Assembly (NCBI GenBank): GCA_964549495.1
Contig: CAZJWJ010000095.1
Span: 1 to 20,710, forward strand
Length of the DNA: 20,710 nucleotides
Source: JACKBJ01 sp964549495
GTDB lineage: Bacteria > Chloroflexota > Anaerolineae > Epilineales > Epilineaceae
Direction of reading: 5' to 3'
Numbering within the stretch: position 1 is the stretch's first letter; each line of letters starts with the position of its first letter. The notes beneath the pieces were generated by a model. The model worked only from the letters and a program-made list of their open reading frames with translations, was not told the DNA's origin and did no database searches. A program made the position numbers and the translations under genes. Below are positions 7,367 to 15,458 of this stretch, piece by piece.

Positions 7367-8950
7367 ATGGCCAGGAAGACACACGGCCGGATCGAAGTCC
7401 GCGGCCGCTTGATAGCCAAGACGCCACTGCACGTGGGCGGCATCTCGGATGGTCCCGATACCGACCTGCCCTTGGCGCGCGACGGAGGGGGCGACCTCTA
7501 CGTGCCCGGCACCAGCCTGGCCGGGGCCTTGCGCGCATGGTGCGAGCCGCGATTCGATCGCGAGTGGGTCGACCTGCTGTTCGGATCCACCGCGACGGAA
7601 TTCGCCAGCCGGCTGATCTGCGACGACGGGCTCTTGCACTTGGCTCCTGGCGCCACGGTCGAGATCCGCGATGGCGTGGGCATCGATCGGAGTTGGGGAG
7701 GTGCGGCGCCCCACATCAAGTATGATCGGGCGGTCGTGCCGCGCAGAACGCGCCTCGAGCTGCGCCTGGACTTGGAGCTGCCAGCGGATCCAGCGCGTGC
7801 CCGTTCGCTCCAGAGCATGCTCGGCCACCTACTCGGGGCGCTTCGAGCGGGCCGAATTCAGCTCGGCGCGGCCACGACGCGTGGCCTGGGCTGGGTGGCG
7901 CTGGACGACGAGGATCTGACGATCCGGCGGCGATCGCTGGACAGCAAGAGCGGCTTGGTCGAAGCGTTGAGGCAAGGTGGGCGCTCGCGTCGGATCGAGG
8001 ACTTGATTCAGGCCGATCCAGACATCCATCCCCGCGCCCGCCCGACTCTGGACATTCGAGTGCACTGGAAGCCCGAGGGATTCCTGTCGGTCCGGGCAGG
8101 CCGTGACGGCTTGCTGGTGGATGGCCTGCCTTTGGTCTCTGCGGTCGGTGACGGAACGAGCTTGGTGCTGCCCGGCAGTTCGATCAAGGGCGCGCTCCGC
8201 GAACAAGCGGAACGAATCGTCCGCAGCTTGCTGATGATCGAGATCGAGGATCTCGAGTCACCGCGCCTTCAGTTTCTGTCCGATGTCCAGGTCCCGCTGG
8301 TCGAGCAGGTCTTCGGCTCGGCGGGTACCACCAGCGAGGATGCGTCGAGCCTGGGCCTCGGCGCCCTGGCGATCGCGGATTGCTATGCGCAAACCGTCTT
8401 CGACCGCGAGCGGTGGACCGAGGTCGTCAATGCGACGCCCAACACGCCCAATCTGGAGCCGGCCGCCTTGCGGGCGAGGCTCGATGCCGCGGGGCTCGGC
8501 CCGGGTGCGATGGACCACGCCTACCACGTGGCCGTCGATCGGTGGACCGGTGGGGCGGCCGATGGACTCCTGTTCAGCTCGCTCGAGCCGCGTGCCATCG
8601 ATTGGGAACCCCTGGTGCTCCGGGTCGATCTGACACGACTAGCGGATGGGGACGAGCTTGCGGGCCTCATGCTGCTCATACACTTGCTCAACGATCTTGC
8701 GGCGGGCTGGATTCGCTTCGGGCACGACAAGAAGTCCGGGGGCCGGATCCTGCTGACCGGCATGGAGTTCTCCGGTGAGGGGATGCCGGCGAGCATGCAG
8801 GCGCTGACGGATCTCGAGTTGGATTTCGATCCCGAAGCAGATGCACGCAAGCGGACACCGCTGCTGGAGAAGGTGCCTGACGGAGTCCGCGAGGAGTTGA
8901 CCGGCGCCTGGATCGCATGGATCGAGCGGATGGATGGAGGATCGCGATGA
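7367..8950 (+). CDS. Double Cas7 (Cas7-2x), two fused Csm3-like domains
   Basis: This 527-aa protein contains two Csm3-type RAMP domains in tandem. Domain 1 has PLHVGG at 20-25, D33 within DTDLPLARD, VPGTSLAGALR from 46, a GIDRSWGGAAPHIKYDRAVVP stretch, and a glycine-rich loop GRIQLGAATTRGLGW from 162. Domain 2 repeats the plan: D252 in VDGLPLV, LPGSSIKGALRE from 268, HVAVDRWTGGAADGLLF, and IRFGHDKKSGGRIL from 449. D33 and D252 align by pattern with the catalytic Asp33 of Csm3, so both domains may cut target RNA at 6-nt spacing. It begins 3 bases after the previous stop and its own stop overlaps the csx19 ATG as ATGA. The gene matches the Cas7-2x subunit of III-Dv effectors. Confidence 0.92.
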   Translation: MARKTHGRIEVRGRLIAKTPLHVGGISDGPDTDLPLARDGGGDLYVPGTSLAGALRAWCEPRFDREWVDLLFGSTATEFASRLICDDGLLHLAPGATVEIRDGVGIDRSWGGAAPHIKYDRAVVPRRTRLELRLDLELPADPARARSLQSMLGHLLGALRAGRIQLGAATTRGLGWVALDDEDLTIRRRSLDSKSGLVEALRQGGRSRRIEDLIQADPDIHPRARPTLDIRVHWKPEGFLSVRAGRDGLLVDGLPLVSAVGDGTSLVLPGSSIKGALREQAERIVRSLLMIEIEDLESPRLQFLSDVQVPLVEQVFGSAGTTSEDASSLGLGALAIADCYAQTVFDRERWTEVVNATPNTPNLEPAALRARLDAAGLGPGAMDHAYHVAVDRWTGGAADGLLFSSLEPRAIDWEPLVLRVDLTRLADGDELAGLMLLIHLLNDLAAGWIRFGHDKKSGGRILLTGMEFSGEGMPASMQALTDLELDFDPEADARKRTPLLEKVPDGVREELTGAWIAWIERMDGGSR

Positions 8951-9492
8951 GCGAACACACGCTGTACCGGACGACGGTTGCTGGCGTGGGATTGGCCGAA
9001 GCACTCGACGCTTTCGCGCCGAAGATTCCCGAGGCGACGGCATTGCTCTATTCGCCGGCACGTTGCCAGCTCCTGCGCTTCCAAGACGGGCGGCTCCACG
9101 GTTCGAGCGGGGGCGAGATCGACCTCCGCGCGGTCTTCGAAGCGCGGGTCTTCTCACAGGATGGTGAGCTGCGCTGGCTGCACGAGGCAGCCGGGCTCGG
9201 CCGCGCGAGCTTCGTTTCCGAGTCGCCTGCACAGGCCGAGTCGGGCGATGTGCACGAGCAGCCCTGCATCGACCGGCTCGAGCATGGTTACTTGCTCTGG
9301 GGGAACGTCCAGTCCGCCGAAGGAGGCTGGGCACGCATGGCCCTGGCGCGCGTCGGCAGCTTCGACGTGCCCTCTGCCGATGCGCAGCCGGGAGCGCGAC
9401 TGCGCCTCAAGGCGGTCGAGCATCTGGCCCGGGGCAAGCACGGAAACACCTACATCTGCGACGAGCGGCTGATCGGATTGGAGGTCGTGTGA
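8947..9492 (+). CDS. csx19: Csx19, type III-D accessory subunit (TIGR03984-like)
   Basis: This 181-aa protein has the hallmarks of the TIGR03984/Csx19 family: ALLYSPARCQLLRF at 32-45, a conserved FEARVFSQDGELRW at 64-77, and a central LWG-x-V segment. Csx19 is a subunit specific to subtype III-D complexes; in III-Dv it binds the backbone and its exact role is unsettled (family knowledge). ATG 8947 overlaps the upstream stop as ATGA and has a GGAGG 5 bases before it. The stop overlaps the next ATG as TGATG. Its place between the two Cas7 genes is the usual one. Its presence is the clearest single marker that the operon is III-D rather than III-A or III-B. Confidence 0.88.
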   Translation: MSEHTLYRTTVAGVGLAEALDAFAPKIPEATALLYSPARCQLLRFQDGRLHGSSGGEIDLRAVFEARVFSQDGELRWLHEAAGLGRASFVSESPAQAESGDVHEQPCIDRLEHGYLLWGNVQSAEGGWARMALARVGSFDVPSADAQPGARLRLKAVEHLARGKHGNTYICDERLIGLEVV

Positions 9493-11609
9493 TGCCGAAC
9501 TTTCACAACCCGTACAACTTCATCCCCACCCCGCGCCGGCCCGAGCCGGGCACGCCGCTGGGCGACTGCGGTCCCGATGGCCCCGCACGTCACGGCTGGT
9601 ATCACGCCGACCGCTACAGCGGCCGGCTGACGGTGCGCTGTACGGCCCGCACGCCCTTGCTGATTCCGGACGCGGTGCCAGAGCTTGACGATCCCGAGAA
9701 CAACAGCACCCACAAGCGCTACCGCACGCGCGTGGGTCCCGAAGGCCGGCCGCTCCTGCCCACGTCCTCGGTGCGCGGCATGCTGCGATCGGCCTACGAG
9801 GCCGTAACGAACTCGCGCTACGGTATCTTCCAGGGACACGATGCGCCCTTAGCGCGTAGGATGAAGCCGAACGTTGGTAGGGCCTTGGTTCCCTTCGGCG
9901 CGTTCGAGCAGAAGGGGGAGCTGATCATCGCGCTGCTATCTGGGACATCGACGATCGGCGATCATGGCCCCCAGGGACCACTTTATGCAGCCTGGATCCG
10001 GCAGTACGCGACGCGTCATGGAGCTTCTTACATCGATCAACCGCCACGTGGGCGAATCGCAGGCAACGCAGTCCGTGTCGGCCCCAATGAGGACATTCCG
10101 GAGCATGGCGATAAGGTGCACGCCATCGTCGAACGTCGCCGCTACGAGCGAGGAAGATTGCGGTTCACGTATTGGGATGTTTCAGCCATGGCGAAGAAGG
10201 CGGCGGATCTACCCCAAGTCGCGCTGAACGACGATCGGCGCCGCGTCATCGGGTGGGTCTGCGTAACGCACCAGAACATGGATCGCAAGCACGATGAACG
10301 GCTCTTCTTCTACGAGCCGCAATCGCCTCCTCGCGCCGTCGTGGCGAATGAGAACAACAAGCGGCAGTGGCGCGACTTGATTCGAAACTACCAGTCCATC
10401 GAACGGCGTGGAACTGGTCCGGACACGATGGACTATGCGCGCTGGTCGAGGCACATCGTTGGCGGCAAAGCCGAAACGGAGCTCTCTTCCGGCACCTTGG
10501 GATACGCTCGTGTCAGACGCGTCGGTTCGAACAAGTACGAGATCCTGGAGCTCTATCCAGTATCCATCTCGCGTGAGCTCCATGGCGATCCGCCGCGGAA
10601 TCTCCTCCACACCTCGTTGCATCCTGCAGAGTCACTGGAAGAGCTCTCCCCGGCCGACCGCGTTTTCGGTTGGGTGAGTCAGGGTGGCGCGAAGCAGGCC
10701 TACCGCGGCAACTTGCGCATTGGAGCGGTTCGCTGCCGAACCTCTCCGCAGGAGGCGATCGAGAGTCACGATCCGGAGGGTGTCGCATTGACCATCCTCG
10801 GAGCACCGAAGCCACAACAGGCGCGCTTCTATGTGGGGCGCGATCCCGATCGCCCCTCCCACATGCGTGATCCCGACCGCTTGGAGTACCGCGTCGGGCG
10901 AGGTGTGGCCCTGCGCGGCCGCAAGACCTACCCGACTCAACAGGCCCTTCCAGACGACTACTGGGAGGATCCGACACAGTGGGGGCCAAGGCGGCGGAAT
11001 GGGCCGACGCGTTATCAGGAGTTCCGGCAACCGGAGCAGGATGGCAAGGTGCGCCGCGACGATCAGAATCGATCGGTGCTGGACTGGATTCGGCCAGGGA
11101 CCGAGTTCGAATTCGACATCGACATTAGCAACCTCGATGCCGTCGAACTCGGCGCCTTGCTCTGGCTCCTAGAGATGCCGGACGGGCAGTTCCACCGGCT
11201 AGGCGGTGGCAAGCCATTGGGCTTCGGTTGTGTTTCGCTCACGGTCATCTCGAGCGACATCCGCACGGGACGGTCCTGGCGAGAGTACTATCGGCAGGGT
11301 GTGTCGGCCGATGAGGTCGGTGAGACGGGCTTCGATGAGGAGAAGTGCATTCGTAGCTTCCAGGAAGCGTCAACCGCTGCCTACGAGCTCGATGGCGTGG
11401 ATGGCTTCGACACCCTGCCCTTCATTGCGGCGTTCGTACGCTCTACAGGCGGGCACGCGGCGGGTATTCCCACCCATTATCCGCGAACGGCGGCAGCGCC
11501 GAATCCCGAGGGTCGAAACTACGAGTGGTTCGTGTGGAACGCCGGCCACCACGGTCCGGACTTGCCACTGCCGGATATTCAGGAAGACGAGGGGCTACCG
11601 ATCGCCTAA
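9492..11609 (+). CDS. Large Cas7 with insertion (TIGR03986-type RAMP)
   Basis: This 705-aa RAMP protein has the TIGR03986 pattern: FHNPYNFIP at 4-12, a first RAMP strand with CTARTPLLIPD, LLPTSSVRGMLRSAYEAV from 88, a long central insertion, SPADRVFGWV at 386-395, and near the C-terminus ELGALLWLLEMPDGQFHRLGGGKPLGFG (glycine-rich loop 571-579). It corresponds to the Cas7-insertion subunit of III-Dv complexes. The central 300 residues between the Cas7 halves are the insertion. The loop where other Cas7s carry the catalytic aspartate has no clear equivalent, so this subunit may not cut. ATG 9492 is chosen over GTG 9489 because GGAGG lies 7 bases upstream of the ATG. It is the last gene of the effector operon and ends 38 bases from a convergent gene, with no clear hairpin terminator between them. 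Confidence 0.9.
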   Translation: MPNFHNPYNFIPTPRRPEPGTPLGDCGPDGPARHGWYHADRYSGRLTVRCTARTPLLIPDAVPELDDPENNSTHKRYRTRVGPEGRPLLPTSSVRGMLRSAYEAVTNSRYGIFQGHDAPLARRMKPNVGRALVPFGAFEQKGELIIALLSGTSTIGDHGPQGPLYAAWIRQYATRHGASYIDQPPRGRIAGNAVRVGPNEDIPEHGDKVHAIVERRRYERGRLRFTYWDVSAMAKKAADLPQVALNDDRRRVIGWVCVTHQNMDRKHDERLFFYEPQSPPRAVVANENNKRQWRDLIRNYQSIERRGTGPDTMDYARWSRHIVGGKAETELSSGTLGYARVRRVGSNKYEILELYPVSISRELHGDPPRNLLHTSLHPAESLEELSPADRVFGWVSQGGAKQAYRGNLRIGAVRCRTSPQEAIESHDPEGVALTILGAPKPQQARFYVGRDPDRPSHMRDPDRLEYRVGRGVALRGRKTYPTQQALPDDYWEDPTQWGPRRRNGPTRYQEFRQPEQDGKVRRDDQNRSVLDWIRPGTEFEFDIDISNLDAVELGALLWLLEMPDGQFHRLGGGKPLGFGCVSLTVISSDIRTGRSWREYYRQGVSADEVGETGFDEEKCIRSFQEASTAAYELDGVDGFDTLPFIAAFVRSTGGHAAGIPTHYPRTAAAPNPEGRNYEWFVWNAGHHGPDLPLPDIQEDEGLPIA

Positions 11610-11647
11610 ATCGGTTCCTGGAGGCTTCTCGACAGCGATGAGCGGGA

Positions 11648-12337
11648 TCAGGCCGACTCGACAGACGTTGACGACTCACAGTGTGGCGAGTCGAATGGGG
11701 GGTCCCAGATCAGGCAGTCGCCCTTCCTGCATGGTTGTGGCCGCTTACCCAATAGCTCGTATCGCACTTCATAGAGATTGCAGAGTTGACCGCTCGCAGC
11801 GCCAAAGGCTTTCGGATCACTCGGTAGCTGGTGTGGTCCGATCTTGGTGTAGTCGATACTGGCCGCGCGGAAGGTGAGCATGACCGGGGGCTTGCTCTTG
11901 CCCTCCTCCTCATCTTGTGTGGCAGAAGAGGGGCTCTCCATGCTCGTCAGCAGCTGGCTGCCAATCTGCTGCCCCAGTTGCCGGATATCGGATTCGCTAG
12001 AGAGCTTGGCGTAGTTGCAGCGCATGACCACCTCGTCTTCGAATACGAAGACCGCGTGGAGGCGTTTGGGCAGCGAATCGATCCAGTCCTCGGCTAGCTC
12101 ACCCCACCAGACCATGCCGGCCACGACCAGGGTCGCGATACCAATGAATGGTTCGACGAAGTCGCCCCAGGTTCCCATCAGCGACGAATACGCTGTGTCA
12201 TCGGCGAGCCAGAATAGGCCGGCCACGATCACCAGAATGAGTACGAGCAAGAGCGGTCTCTTTCTCGCACGCCACGCGTAGCGGAAGACCTCTGGCTGGG
12301 TTCGAACCATCTGACTCTTCGAGATTGGAGCATTCAT
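11648..12337 (-). CDS. Two-helix membrane protein coupled to the CARF-HEPN gene
   Basis: This 229-aa protein belongs to no family I recognise. A basic N-terminus (RYAWRARKRP) precedes one transmembrane helix at 29-45 (PLLLVLILVIVAGLFWLA). A second helix spans 61-78 (VEPFIGIATLVVAGMVWW). The remaining 150 residues are soluble and mixed alpha/beta, with an acidic linker around ATQDEEEGKSK. By the positive-inside rule both ends would be cytoplasmic. The ATG overlaps the stop of the CARF-HEPN gene as ATGA, so the two are almost surely translated together. The soluble domain could sense or respond to the CARF protein or its product. A membrane effector of type III signalling is plausible but is inference only. 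Confidence 0.75.
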   Translation of the reverse strand: MNAPISKSQMVRTQPEVFRYAWRARKRPLLLVLILVIVAGLFWLADDTAYSSLMGTWGDFVEPFIGIATLVVAGMVWWGELAEDWIDSLPKRLHAVFVFEDEVVMRCNYAKLSSESDIRQLGQQIGSQLLTSMESPSSATQDEEEGKSKPPVMLTFRAASIDYTKIGPHQLPSDPKAFGAASGQLCNLYEVRYELLGKRPQPCRKGDCLIWDPPFDSPHCESSTSVESA

Positions 12338-13785
12338 GTAGCGACCTCCGGTTGTTGGCGGTCCGAGGATTTGCGCGACCGCATGCCGCGTTCGATCTCG
12401 CCCGGGTAGAGGCTTTCCAGCCAGCTCACCTTCACCTTCAGACGGCGGTCCATCTCATCCGGACTGCCGAAGGCGGATCGGACCCAGGCGCTCTTCGGCC
12501 TCGATCCATGCGCCGCTGCATTGCGCAACTGGCGAAGTTGATGGTAGTGGCGATCGGCTGCGCATTGCTCGTGCGGCTGCCGCAGAGGCACCGCGAGTCT
12601 GTTCAATGTCTTCGACGTGATCGACTCGACGTCGATCAGCTTGAACTCAGTAAGCTCGAGCGAATCGTCCACGATCAGGCATCGCAAGAAGGTCTGCGCG
12701 TCCGCGCGATAGGCGCTGTTCAGGTATGGATTCTTGGGTGGTTTCCCGTGTGTCTTGCAGTAGCTCATGCAGAGTGAAACCCCGAAGCTGATGAGCGACT
12801 CCCAAAGTAGGGTGATTGCGCTCGAGTAGTCGCGAACTTCCAGCGCGCGTTTGCCCTGGGCCAGTTGTCGAACGAATGGAGGGATACGGGGTTCACTGGC
12901 TACGCGCAGGGCCTCGGAGATCTCGGCTTCCGCTACATTGAGCAAGGCATCTGGGCTTGAGGCGATCTTCTCGGCGGCCGAATTGGCGGCACGGCTTGCT
13001 GCCCGATCCGTCAGACGATGTAGGTCGATCCGGAAGGCCGCTCGCATGAGCTCCGGCGACTCTTCCCGAAGCTGAGCCGCGATCGGCGTCAGCCGGCCGG
13101 ACAGCTTGAATGTGCCCAGGGCCTCGCTCACATCGAGGATTCGCAGCATACCCTTGAGATCCACGACCGGTGAGATCTCCTGGCCGGTCGTCTCGTCCTT
13201 TCGCCGCGCCTCGTTCATCCCGTAGTACACGGCCTCCAGATGGCAGTCTCGGGCGTGCTCCAGGAATCCCGCGGCCGCGATGGCGATGAGCGGAAGGTGA
13301 CGGAAGCCATGCGTCACGTCGAGTACCAGGCGAGCCGGGCCGGGCACGGCATCGGCCAGCCGCTTGACCACTGCCAACTGTTTCTCTCGCGTATCGCAGT
13401 AGCCGATCACCACGAGTTCGACCTCACAACCCAGCCGGTCCGCGATGGGCTTGGCCAGCTTGGGCAAGTGGTCACTGGTGACTCCCTCGGCCGTGGCAGC
13501 TGCCTCCTTGATCGCTTCGAGGATCGATCTACTTGCCTCGGCTTCCTCGTCCAGAATGTCCAAGCCCAAGGCATGCCAGGCGGACGTGGACGTACCGCAG
13601 ATCACCAGCTTGTCGGCCGGCTGTCCGCGATGGACCAATTCGTCCAGCAAGGCCCCGACGAAGACCCGGCTTGGGCGGACTTCTTCGGAGTCCGGAAAGC
13701 GGTATGAGGCTTGACGGTAGTAGCCGCCCGAGATGGTTGCCGGATGTCCGAGGAAGCTGATGACGGTGGTCGGGGGCTCGTCCAT
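12334..13785 (-). CDS. CARF-HEPN ribonuclease, Csx1/Csx2 (DxTHG) group
   Basis: This 483-aa protein has an N-terminal CARF domain and a C-terminal HEPN domain. The CARF part starts with a VISFLG strand and has the diagnostic DVTHG at 156-160, followed by a YYGMNEA segment. These motifs mark the Csx1/Csx2 DxTHG proteins that bind cyclic oligoadenylate. The HEPN part contains R421-NAAA-H426, the RxxxxH motif of metal-independent RNases, within LRQLRNAAAHG. On family knowledge, the cOA made by Cas10 after target recognition would switch on non-specific RNA cleavage. ATG 13785 has GGAG about 6 bases upstream. The gene is convergent with the effector operon and coupled to the membrane protein gene downstream. 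Both motifs are intact, so an active enzyme is expected. The preferred ring size cannot be told from sequence. Confidence 0.92.
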   Translation of the reverse strand: MDEPPTTVISFLGHPATISGGYYRQASYRFPDSEEVRPSRVFVGALLDELVHRGQPADKLVICGTSTSAWHALGLDILDEEAEASRSILEAIKEAAATAEGVTSDHLPKLAKPIADRLGCEVELVVIGYCDTREKQLAVVKRLADAVPGPARLVLDVTHGFRHLPLIAIAAAGFLEHARDCHLEAVYYGMNEARRKDETTGQEISPVVDLKGMLRILDVSEALGTFKLSGRLTPIAAQLREESPELMRAAFRIDLHRLTDRAASRAANSAAEKIASSPDALLNVAEAEISEALRVASEPRIPPFVRQLAQGKRALEVRDYSSAITLLWESLISFGVSLCMSYCKTHGKPPKNPYLNSAYRADAQTFLRCLIVDDSLELTEFKLIDVESITSKTLNRLAVPLRQPHEQCAADRHYHQLRQLRNAAAHGSRPKSAWVRSAFGSPDEMDRRLKVKVSWLESLYPGEIERGMRSRKSSDRQQPEVAT

Positions 13786-14083
13786 GAGGTCTCCGAGTTC
13801 GGTTCACCCGATTGTCGATCACGAAGCACCTGCATCTTGCTCCTCTACCAATGATGCTGTCAAGGCGGGACGCACAGGTTCCGTGACGCTGTCAGGTCAC
13901 ATGTCTCGAAGCCGATTCGAAGCGATTTGCATGAAACTGGCAGGGTTTTTCAGGACCCCGAATCGGGAGGGCCCGTAGATCGTCGCGAGGTCGAGAGCAA
14001 CCATGCGAGTTCCGCACCGCTCTCGACAAGCGGGACCTCGAGCCCCCCGCCAAGCGCGGCTCGAAGAGCGCAAGGAGCGCTAG
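13786..14083. promoter_or_regulatory. Divergent intergenic region between the CARF-HEPN gene and the adaptation operon
   Basis: These 298 bases hold no convincing gene. A plus-strand frame from 13927 lacks coding character. The region must carry the promoters of both the leftward CARF-HEPN pair and the rightward small-protein/GTPase/RT/cas1/cas2 operon. Visible features are an inverted repeat GTGAC-N8-GTCAC at 13883-13900 with a nested TGAC/GTCA pair, a short near-tandem repeat CGAAGCCGATT/CGAAGCGATTT at about 13907-13928, a CCCGAATCGGG palindrome near 13958-13970, and the Shine-Dalgarno AAGGAG at 14072-14077. No clear plus-strand -35/-10 pair was found. Confidence 0.4.
13834..13863 (-). promoter_or_regulatory. 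Possible promoter of the CARF-HEPN gene
   Basis: On the minus strand a perfect TTGACA (plus-strand 13858-13863) is followed 18 bases later by CAAGAT (13834-13839), a weak -10 match. Transcription would start near 13827, about 40 bases before the ATG. The -35 box is convincing and the -10 box is not. Confidence 0.35.
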
Positions 14084-14368
14084 ATGATCCGCTTGATCTT
14101 GCTGGCCCGCCGGGGCTTCGGCCTGCTGCGTGGGTGCTTGCTGATCGGGGTGCTGGGCTTGTTCCTGCTCGGTGCCGGCGCATGCACGGCCTTGGGCATC
14201 GGCATTGGGCGCGGCATGGCCGGCGGCCCGCTCGATCATCCGAACATGCCGACCGCTAGCACGCTGCTGCTCTCCGCGTCGACCGATGCGGGCAGGTACT
14301 GCATCGGCGACATCCACGGGATCTCGAGCCGATCGATGACCACGGAGGAGGCTTGCCATGTTGCATGA
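14084..14368 (+). CDS. Small membrane protein heading the adaptation operon
   Basis: This 94-aa protein is not recognised. A basic N-terminus (MIRLILLARRGFG) leads into one long glycine-rich hydrophobic segment (about residues 14-46, GCLLIGVLGLFLLGAGACTALGIGIG), then a soluble tail of about 45 residues. The segment could be a single transmembrane helix. A lipoprotein reading at the AGAC cysteine is possible but the -3 residue is wrong for a normal lipobox. AAGGAG lies 6 bases before the ATG, and third codon positions are mostly G or C like the neighbours, which supports real coding. It overlaps the GTPase gene by 11 bases, so the two are probably co-translated. A link to the GTPase, which also has hydrophobic helices, is likely; its function is unknown. 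Confidence 0.55.
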   Translation: MIRLILLARRGFGLLRGCLLIGVLGLFLLGAGACTALGIGIGRGMAGGPLDHPNMPTASTLLLSASTDAGRYCIGDIHGISSRSMTTEEACHVA

Positions 14369-15458
14369 GAGCTGGCTGGATACCGACTTCAACGATTCCA
14401 TCTTCGATGAAGCCGCGGGAATCGCAGAGGCTCCGATCGCGTCCTCGGCGCGACTTGCCTTCGTGGGGCGCGCGGGGGTGGGCAAGTCCACGCTCTACAA
14501 TGAGCTGCGCGGCTGGCGGATCTCGGACGCGGCAACCCCGCTACCGGAGCAGTTGCCGCGCGTGGAGGACTTCGGTACGACCCTGCTCATCGATCTGCCC
14601 GAGATGGCGACGGATGGAAACGGGGTCGGGCCGGTCGCGCGGGAAGTCTTCGATCTCGTCTCCGGTGCGGACCTGGTGCTCTACGTGCTCGATGCCGGCC
14701 AACCGGCCGATGCGCGGGATGCCCAGTGGGTCGGTGGTCTCCGCGCTCTCGGAACGCGCGTGCTGGCAGTGGCCAACGGCATCGATCGCTCGGAGATCGA
14801 AGCGGATCACGCGATCCGTGAGGCCGCGTCGCGGCTGGCTTGTCCGGTGGTGGCCGTGTCCGCGCGGACGGGCGATGGTCTGGACCGGCTCGTCGAGAGC
14901 GCCATGAGTCTGGGGCCCGACGCGGCCGTTGCCTTGGGGCATGAGGTGCCGCGGGCGCGCCGTTCCGCCGCGCGCCGTCGGATCCGCCAAGCGGCCAGCC
15001 GCTCGTTGGTCGGTGGGCGCGTGGCCGGCTCGGCACTAGGTCTGATCGGCCAGATGAGCCAGCATGAGCACCTGCATCGCGACCTCTCGGTCATGTTCGG
15101 GCGTGCCGAGACGGATGCCAAGGTCAAGCGGAGCGGGATCGCGGTGCTCTTCGCCAGCGCCGCGCTCTTCAAGGCCGCGACGCGTCTCGCGCGTCGGTTG
15201 CCCTTCCACCTGGCCATCGCGGCCTCGGTGCTGGACGCGGGCGTGACCCTGGCCTATGGCTCGCTACTGCTCTGGCATCTCGAGCGTCAGCATGCCGAAG
15301 AGGGTGGGGAGGTGCCACAGCCGAGGAGGCGGCCCGTTGCGCATCGCGCGCGGCGTATTTCGACGAAGCTCGGTCCGCGAAGGCGCTGGAGCGCCTGGAG
15401 GGAACGCCGCCGGACGCGCCGGGCCGGTCTTGCACCGGCCGAGGAGGTGCTGTCGTGA
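14358..15458 (+). CDS. Era/TrmE-like GTPase with C-terminal hydrophobic helices
   Basis: This 366-aa protein has a translation-factor-class GTPase domain at about residues 31-190. G1 is GRAGVGKST (37-45). G3 is degenerate, DLPE at 79-82 instead of DxxG. G4 is NGID at 140-143, lacking the usual Lys of NKxD. G5 is SARTG at 168-172. The C-terminal half has small-residue hydrophobic stretches (IAVLFASAALFKAATRLA and FHLAIAASVLDAGVTLAYGSLLLW) suggesting membrane contact, then a very basic tail (RRRPVAHRARRISTK onward). GGAGGAGG precedes the ATG. Its stop overlaps the RT start as GTGA and its start overlaps the small membrane ORF, so it sits inside the adaptation operon. I know of no established role for such a GTPase in spacer acquisition. 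Nucleotide specificity may be relaxed given the altered G4. Confidence 0.88.
   Translation: MLHESWLDTDFNDSIFDEAAGIAEAPIASSARLAFVGRAGVGKSTLYNELRGWRISDAATPLPEQLPRVEDFGTTLLIDLPEMATDGNGVGPVAREVFDLVSGADLVLYVLDAGQPADARDAQWVGGLRALGTRVLAVANGIDRSEIEADHAIREAASRLACPVVAVSARTGDGLDRLVESAMSLGPDAAVALGHEVPRARRSAARRRIRQAASRSLVGGRVAGSALGLIGQMSQHEHLHRDLSVMFGRAETDAKVKRSGIAVLFASAALFKAATRLARRLPFHLAIAASVLDAGVTLAYGSLLLWHLERQHAEEGGEVPQPRRRPVAHRARRISTKLGPRRRWSAWRERRRTRRAGLAPAEEVLS

Noticed and set aside
11610..11647. Shared terminator between the convergent effector operon and membrane protein gene
   Set aside because: Only a weak GCCT/AGGC pairing with no T-run; not enough to call a terminator.
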